Below are positions 57,702 through 64,000 of a stretch of DNA of 64,000 nucleotides, piece by piece. The notes beneath the pieces were generated by a model that did no database searches, was not told the origin of the DNA, and saw only the letters and a list, made by a program, of their open reading frames with translations. The position numbers and the translations under genes were made by a program. The DNA comes from Bimastos eiseni (taxonomy: Eukaryota; Annelida; Clitellata; Crassiclitellata; Lumbricidae), in assembly GCA_959347315.1 (NCBI GenBank), contig OY365810.1, positions 22,586,906 to 22,650,905 on the forward strand, read 5' to 3'. Each line of letters opens with the position of its first letter. Position 1 is the first letter of the stretch.

Positions 57702-57707
57702 AATAAA
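57702..57707 (+). terminator. Poly(A) signal of family gene E
   Basis: AATAAA, 32 bp after the stop codon. Confidence 0.6.
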
Positions 57708-57719
57708 ATGATATGTTGC

Positions 57720-59310
57720 ATTTTCTCACAAAACTGCTAAACTGTATACAATTTGGATAATTAAAAAACCTTTGTTTAATCAGTCAGTTTCGGTGGTTGC
57801 GATTTAAACCTTTTTTCTAAATAAATCGCATCTAGGCGAATAATTAGACTAAATTCAACTCCATGTTTGTGAAATAGATAATGGTTAAGCTGGCGGGTGA
57901 GATATAAAAACCGAGAATCAATTGAGCACTAGCACCATCTTCAGCAGCTTCACTAATGCATTACATAACATTAATTGTAGGCCATAAGTCATGTATCTTC
58001 ACACCATCTTTAGCTGCATCATTGCATGGCATTGTTTGTAAGCCACACGCATGTTCATATTAAGCTGCTTTCTTGTAAAAAGAGAGGCTTTGTCACGAAT
58101 CACTGATTCGCTGGCTATTCGGTAGAATAAATTTTGGCTGCTTGCCAGTTCTCTAATGTCTTTCAGAACTAGTTGTATTAACACAGTCTCAGCAATCTAC
58201 TTGAGTTTGCTCATACTCCATACTTTGACCTCCAATTTCTATGGAATCATTTGGAATTTAGACTCAATGATGAACATATACTCCGACTAAAGTTCTACCT
58301 AAAGCGATCATCGGTTGAGGCAATTCACCGTATTACAATTGCTTTATAGGAATCAGATGACCTGATAAGATTTTGAGCAACACAAGATAGCGACGATGAA
58401 GATGGTCAGATTTAATAGGACGCTTAAAGAAACCTAACATTACATCACGTCATGTGACAGCTTGGAATGGCGTCTTGCATTTATTTTATTCCCTGCAATT
58501 TATTGAAACTTCTATTTTTTAAATAGTAACATGACGGAAGACGCAGTATTGCACTAGTTTCAGATGGCAAAAAGGAACGAATGATAGGCTTCATATAGCC
58601 TCTCTACTCCTAAAACTCGAAAAACTGTTAACTGTCCCTAAGACAACGACACTTAGCACTAGTTCATAAATTTGACATAAACCATATTCCCCGAATACTT
58701 GTAGAAAATAGCTTAATTGATGAACACACATTCCGATTTCAACGGTTCAGTAACCAACCACTACACTTAATTTATTTCGATTTTACGTGTTAACGTTGCG
58801 GTGGTCAATTAAACGATGCACCGTTACACGTTACACTTATAAAAACCCACTCGATGCATCTATAAATAATTCCTTCCAGCTTCTGACATTAACTCCCAAA
58901 ACACGAGATAAGTTACTGAATACAGTTCTAAGTGATTTTGATCGAGCGAACACTTGACAACTATCAACGGAAATGACAGGTTCATTTTTTGGAATGATCT
59001 TCCTTGGGATACTTCTGGAAACCTGACTGACCTTCGGAAAACTGTACTCTAACCTCCCACGAGCTCCCCTTTTGACAACCCCTCTGATTCGATGCAGCGC
59101 TCGTGAATAAGCCGGTGTCCTGGCTTGCTTCAAGTGATCTTTTAGAAGTTGGGATATTACGATTACGATTACGACTTATGGTCATTTCAATTCGTCCCAT
59201 ATTCAACAGCAGCTCAGACCCTTCTTGATAAAATATTAGACATACATGGTGGGCCATCATAGATGAACCACTTTGCTGGCAGATAACTCCGCCAATATAT
59301 GTAAGTTATT
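57720..59310. other. Stretch without a recognised gene
   Basis: No gene found. Several short minus-strand frames near 58837-59260 do not resemble any family I know. Confidence 0.4.
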
Positions 59311-59316
59311 TATACT

Positions 59317-60025
59317 TAATGCGTCAAATTAAAGCTATTTCACTCTAGTATATGCTTCGAAAAAGTCAAACTGGTAATAGCTTTAATTTTAAGTGAATGC
59401 GTTATAGTAGTCTCAGCTGCCATTTTTTGTCGTCGTTGGTGACGCAAACTGGCGCCATCGAAATACGATGATCGAGTTTTGATCCGAATGTTGGCTTCGC
59501 ATAAGGGATTTAATTTATTTAGAATGATTAAGGAGTTCCCTAGCAGCGGATGGAATTAACAAACCAGAGCAGTTTTGCCCAACTTCGAAACCGTAACAGA
59601 AGCCGCGAGACTTTCACTCGAGAAATGAGATTCGCCCCATGTTGGGTGCGGCGTGTTAACTGCAAATTTATTGGACACATGACCAATGATAGCGGTCGTG
59701 AGCGCCATGCGTACCGATTCGCGTGGTTTACGACTCGGAGTTGCTGTTTCATCAATTTTTAGTATAAGACGATTCAAAGTATTTCGATTTCATCCTCTGT
59801 TAGGGAACTCATTAATCATTTTAGACAAATTAAATGCCTTATCAGTTCTCCAAATTCGGATCAAAACTCGATCATCATCTGTCAACGGCATCATTTTGCG
59901 TCACCAACGATAAAAAAATATGGCAGCCAGGGATGTTCAAAACATTCTCTGAAAATTAAAGCTAGCACCAGTTCGACTTTTTTGAGGCTACTACTAGAGT
60001 GAAATAGCTTTAATCAGAGGCATTA
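59317..60025. mobile_element. Long-inverted-repeat (fold-back) element
   Basis: The left arm (about 59317-59556) pairs with the right arm (about 59800-60025) over more than 200 bp with scattered mismatches. Matching words are TTAAAGCTATTTCACTCTAG at the ends, then GTTGGTGACGCAAA, GATGATCGAGTTTTGATCCG, and ATGATTAAKGAGTTCCCTA near the centre. The central ~240 bp is not repeated. A 70-73-residue frame spans the centre on both strands, but I see no transposase motif. Confidence 0.85.
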
Positions 60026-60029
60026 CGGA

Positions 60030-60880
60030 GGCCCTATAAACCACTTACAAATGTCGGTTGCGTTATATATATGCAAAGTCGGTTCTTATAATTATGCTGG
60101 TCCAACCTATACTTCTAATTCAGCCCATTTTATTTGATACGGCTGTTTTCGCTGATACCGTAGTTTATTTCTGTTTGTTAAACTAAAATTAAAATTATGT
60201 GTGTCTGTGTATAGAAAAATATATGCATATATATGAGGCATAAAGTCATGTCACATCCTTCTGTTGACTGATTGTTGTGGTATACCTGTAGTGGTCCCTA
60301 CGGGCTGACAAACTGACCCATCCTGCGACTGTGCCGATTTGATATTTTGAATTAAACAAGTATTGTGTTGTTTCAAAATCAAAAATGTGGCGTAATACAC
60401 AATGAGGTGTATTCCGTCTAGAGTTGTTTAGTTTCTTCGTTGTTTTCAAGATGTTCGCTAGTACTGTTTTGCTATGCTATCTGAACTAATGACTTGGTAC
60501 CTAACCTACATCTAGGCGACCCTGTCTAGTGACTCAGTGAGACCGCGGTCCTTCAGGGTTTCACTATTTGTATCCACTAGATCGATTCATGTATTTAGCT
60601 CTTTATCACTTTAGTGCTATTTCAAGTTTTAGTTCTCTGGTAATCAAGAAAATATATTGATTGGTTGATTGATGCTGGAATGCAATGCATTCGAAGAAAT
60701 CTTATCTGAACAACGCCTTTAGTGTGATTTGTGGCTTATAAATGTAGCGTATTTCTCAATTGCTGGTTGAAAATTCATTGAGAAGCACGATTTTTAAAGA
60801 GGTCAAGTCAAAGCGTCCGCGCAAAAAGTAACACTGTGTTACCATCCTCCAACGACAAAATTAGGCTCAAACGTTGTTCG
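60030..60880. other. Non-coding stretch
   Basis: Nothing recognisable apart from a TTGATTGGTTGATTGATG run near 60660. Confidence 0.35.
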
Positions 60881-60882
60881 AC

Positions 60883-61112
60883 ATTCATTCATTCATTTCG
60901 ATAATTTATATAGCGCCTCTTCAGGGAAACTACTCAGAGGTGCTCCCAGCCCAGCCACGGCCAAAAAAGAAATGACTTTAGCAGCTTACAAAAGATAGGT
61001 AGATCATTGTAAGGGGAAGACGGAGGGAAACCGGGAGCCCATTCCAGGTGGACCAACCACTGAGAAAGCTCGACATGTCCATGTTCTAGTGATAGATATC
61101 TCTCTGAAAACA
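60883..61112 (-). mobile_element. CR1-like non-LTR retrotransposon 3' end, inverted
   Basis: On the minus strand this reads CTTTCTCAGTGGTTGGTCCA, then CCTGAAGAGGCGCTATATAA and a (GAAT)n tail. That is the same 3' end as the copy at 55085-55430, with the same RAFSxVG..WNG region in decayed form. It lies just left of the tandem-ended element. Confidence 0.65.
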
Positions 61113-61121
61113 GAGCATAGA

Positions 61122-61689
61122 CGGTATTGCGTCAATTGATCCCCGTCAGTTGATCCCCGTCAATTGGTCCCCATGTCAAATGGTCCCCTCGTCAATTGAT
61201 CCCCTCAAATCTCTAGGCTGCGCGTCACAGACTTGTAGCTGATATTGTTAGTAAGACAGATTTTACGGATTTGCAAAATAACATTGCAAAATAGCAAATT
61301 AATGCCCAGGTTTCGTGTCACTCCTTGTTGTAACTGCTTACGAGCGTTCGAATATTCTTTTATATCAGAGCAATGGCTCATTTATCCCATGCATAGACGC
61401 TTATGGTTATACTTTATGCTGATAAACTAATCATATCATGACTCACAATTACGCTTTTGTACTTTTTTTGATTTTTTTAATGTTTCGTGCTCTTTTATAT
61501 CGTTCTTTCAATAAACGGAGTAGGTCGCAAGTGGAACATGAATGTTGAATAAATTGGGCTGGGTTCAATTGGCAGGCGATAAATTGACGATGGGATCAAT
61601 TGACTAGGGAACCGATTGACGGGGGATCGACTGACGGAGTTCAACTGACGGGAGATCAACTGACGGGGAATCAAAAGACGCAGAACTGC
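61122..61689 (+). mobile_element. Element with short-tandem-repeat termini (copy 2, complete)
   Basis: The left end is CGGTATTGCGTCAATTGATC followed by about five ~15-bp units of CGTCAATTGATCCCC. The right end (61567-61689) holds seven to eight inverted units (GATCAACTGACGGG, GGATCAATTGAC and similar), closing AAAAGACGCAGAACTG, inverse CAGTTCTGCGTCTTTT. The ends are therefore inverted repeats that are themselves tandem arrays. No frame is visible inside. Copy 1 at 50085-50490 lacks the right end. Confidence 0.85.
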
Positions 61690-61880
61690 ATAAATAACAT
61701 AGGTGGCATTTTACATCAACAAAGATGTGGGATCATTGCAAATTTTAAGGTCTTGGCACGGGTCAAGTATTGAGCTCGGTTCCAATTTAGATCTGCATGC
61801 GTAACTCTTGCCCCTGACATCTAAAGTTGATGCAAATCCGGAAATCTTAAAGTAAGACTTACTTGTATACTAAAACTTTT
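61690..61880. other. Short non-coding spacer
   Basis: Nothing seen. The duplicated block carrying genes F and G begins near 61885. Confidence 0.35.
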
Positions 61881-62047
61881 TATCACGTATTTTGTTCCGT
61901 TTCAACTTGAAATTGTCAGCAGCACAGAATTATTGATTTTAGTCTGTTGTTAAATCAACGAGTCCTTTCATGGTGTAATTATACTTCTAGAATTAGCCCG
62001 AGGTAACTGTTCCAATCATCGTCAAGTGATTAATGCTAAGATTGACT

Positions 62048-63333
62048 CTAGTATCCATATCCGTGGTTGCGTCCATGGCCATCGTAGCCATAGCCACCAT
62101 ATCCATGGTTACCGTAATTTCCGCCAGTTCCTGGCACGCCTTCCCAACGTGCAGTTCCGATTCCAGAACCGACGTGTTCAGCTACGTTGTTAACGTGCAG
62201 TTGACGTGCAGAATTTTGATAGTTGGAAGCAACACCATCTGGCCTGTTAATGCAAAAGTGCGAATAGTTAGGATTTTTTGATCTTTAGCAGATATTTGCA
62301 TCAAATCCTGATTTGACCGATTATTCAGTACACACATTATTATTCAACCAATAGAATTGGCAGGATTGTATTGAAAACCCTGGACGAATTGCACAGGGTG
62401 TAGCGTGATCTCAGCAGGACAATTCCTCGAGACATTTCACCCATTGGCTTTTATACAAAACTAAATACTAAGCAATTTGTTCATTTAAACTGGATTCACA
62501 GGATTACACACTATTCTTATGTAGGCTACTACCTTCACGCCATCGCAGCAAATTGGCTGCATGACTATCAATAAGCAATCCGATATAAAACCAGCACTTT
62601 TATATGCACGTTTCATTGAAGATGAAATAGTGTGCTTTCAGACAAGTTAGATTGGCAGTCAGAAAGCAACAGCCTAGAGTAGGAACACTCTCGATGTACT
62701 CGTATGCTAGAAGAAATATTTGCATCAAATAATTTGAAAACTGTTTAGACGGAGTACATGTTCGTGGTTCATGTCTTATTATTGAATTAGAGTTAAGTGC
62801 CATGGCCTTGGGCACAGTTTACAGTTCCTCGAGTTTTATGAGGAGATAAGTCATACAAAGCAATGCCCAGAGGATTAACCGAGATGATTAGTATCTGAAA
62901 CAATGTCCGGGTTCCAATTTTACAAAATAACTCAAACAAAGTCTTTAAAAGGGGTTTAAAAATGCAAAGAGCATTGGTGGTCTTTATACAAATTTAATGA
63001 TAGATTTTATCAAGGCGCGGCGAAAATGTCGGTTTCAAACTTTGAATTTCAAGAAATTTTATTTGAATTGGATTCAGTACATTTATAAATGACGCTTTTT
63101 CAATAACATGGTTTATTACAGTATACTGGCAACAAATAATAAAATACAAAAAAGTAAAAATGTCCTTATTTAAAAATATTTTGCAGGCATCCTGAATTTT
63201 AGATGCAGAGGTTGTGATGTTGTGCTTACACGTGTCTGAGTCCGGGCTCATAGTGATCGTACGAAGTGGCTTTGTCATACCCAGCGAAGACAATAGTCAC
63301 AGTAGCAACAAATAAAACCAGAACGACCTTCAT
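62048..63333 (-). CDS. Family gene F: secreted Gly/Tyr/His-rich protein (99 aa)
   Basis: Exon 1 63230-63333, exon 2 62048-62243 on the minus strand, phase-2 splice, 99 residues. The signal peptide is MKVVLVLFVATVTIVFA, then GYDKATSYDHYEPGLRH (Asp as in D). Exon 2 has NYQNSARQLHVNNVAEHVG, then GIGTARWEGVPGTGGNYG and a tail GNHGYGGYGYDGHGRNHGYGY. It ends in TAG rather than the TAA used by D. It is the left partner of the pair with G. The TATA position has TACAAAAGG instead of TATAAAAG, so its promoter may be weaker. It has no Cys, and its function is unknown. Confidence 0.85.
62244..63229 (-). other. Intron of family gene F
   Basis: 986 bp, GT-AG. It is paralogous to the introns of D and B (ATTGTATTGAAAACCCTGGA near 62366). 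No gene inside is recognised. Confidence 0.7.
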
Positions 63334-63852
63334 CTTGTTCTCTCAGCGGTTGATGGTGACTTAGCTACGAAACGAAGTCGAACTGAACTATGACAATGGA
63401 CATCACAACGGTCCTTTTGTACTTGACGATTCGCTTTCACATACACAAGCTTTGTATGACAGATAGTGAGAGAAACACATTCAGAAATACAGACAGACGG
63501 ATAAGCAAACAGACAGAATCTACATGGAGCAATAGTCGAATATAGGGTCAAGCTCTCATTTTCATGTCAAAAACATTAATACAAAGGGCACATAGTTATA
63601 CATTTGCCTCGGCAGTGGGCCAATTGCCGCCATCAGTTGCTGACAATGGCGTGATATTCTCCGCTTATGCTTATGTCTCTGTTTGTCCTTCTCTGTCTGT
63701 TTCGTATGCGATGCATGTGGGAATGCATAGCATTGAGCAGATGTTGCTGTCCAGTGGCCCTATAAAAGGTCCGTCTGCTGTGGTAAGTTATCACAGTTCA
63801 GTCTGCCTTCGTTTCGTCGACAAGTGGTAACTTACCGTCTACAGAACAAGTC
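63334..63852. promoter_or_regulatory. Divergent promoter region of genes F and G
   Basis: 519 bp, the shortest of the three shared promoters. It holds the altered TATA of F (about 63411-63419, TACAAAAGG on the minus strand) and TATAAAAG at 63761 for G. The module GTGGGAATGCATAGCATTGA and CAGATGTTGCTGTCCAGTGG before the G TATA is the same as in C. Confidence 0.7.
63761..63768 (+). promoter_or_regulatory. TATA box of family gene G
   Basis: TATAAAAG, 92 bp upstream of the start codon at 63853. Confidence 0.7.
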
Positions 63853-64000
63853 ATGATGAAGGTCCTGTTGGTATTACTCGCTGCCACCGTGGCTGCTGTC
63901 TTCGCTGGATACGACAACACTGCATCACACGGTCACTACGAACCAGGACTCAGACACGTGTAAGCTCAACTTTTTCAGGAATATAATTAAAAGGTTACCT
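63853..64000 (+). CDS. Family gene G: first exon only, cut by the window edge
   Basis: Exon 1 63853-63959 encodes MMKVLLVLLAATVAAVFA and GYDNTASHGHYEPGLRH, ending at the same CACGT^GTAAGC donor. The remaining 41 bases are intron. By analogy with C and E, a second exon of about 190 bp should lie within 1-3 kb to the right. It is the right partner of the pair with F. Confidence 0.8.

Noticed and set aside
58837..59260. Minus-strand frames of 92-98 residues
   Set aside because: No family motif, two overlapping frames, and no supporting splice or promoter signals.

Overview
The window looks like nuclear DNA of a metazoan, most likely an invertebrate. It is AT-rich, sparsely coding and full of decayed transposable elements and satellites. 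Its recognisable small genes have GT-AG introns, TATA boxes and poly(A) signals. hAT, Tc1/mariner-like and CR1/L2-like remnants and a tRNA-derived SINE also fit an animal genome. No bacterial operon, rRNA or intact tRNA is present. I cannot name the species.

Layout. At 0.5-3.3 kb is a decayed hAT transposon related to KIAA1586-like transposases (minus strand). At 3.8-9.7 kb is a broken copy of a widespread repeated invertebrate gene of unknown function (minus strand), with an inverted internal duplication. At 10.9-16.2 kb is a 51-bp satellite of about 100 units, followed by other simple and medium-period repeats to 19.1 kb. At 19.4-21.5 kb is a GC-rich block of five tandem ~365-bp units that can encode an Arg-rich peptide on the minus strand. 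From 22 to 31 kb lie fragments of CR1/L2-like non-LTR retrotransposons, a GC-rich mosaic of several minisatellites (27.7-28.9 kb) and a hAT-type MITE inside an (AT)n tract.

From 31.6 kb to the right edge the window holds its main content: a family of seven paralogous two-exon genes (called A to G here). Each complete copy encodes a small (94-105 aa) secreted, cysteine-free protein with a near-invariant signal peptide, a conserved central block and a Gly/Tyr/His-rich tail. Six of the seven lie in three head-to-head pairs (B/C, D/E, F/G), each sharing a 0.5-0.8 kb intergenic promoter. The cluster therefore seems to have grown by duplicating a divergent pair. I do not recognise the family, and this cluster is the best candidate for something undescribed. 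A lone rhodopsin-like GPCR with one frameshift (45.9-47.0 kb) sits between copies C and D.

Around and inside the cluster are many insertions whose ends can be read: hAT-like elements with 8-bp target duplications (33.5-35.1, 36.2-37.05, 42.2-43.7 kb), a Tc1/mariner-type MITE (44.3-44.8 kb), a 384-bp insertion with 14-bp flanking direct repeats (41.5-41.9 kb), a SINE (56.6 kb), a long-inverted-repeat element (59.3-60.0 kb), and two copies of an element whose ends are themselves short tandem repeats (50.1 and 61.1 kb). Several sit in introns of the family, where paralogous introns give uninterrupted comparison sites.
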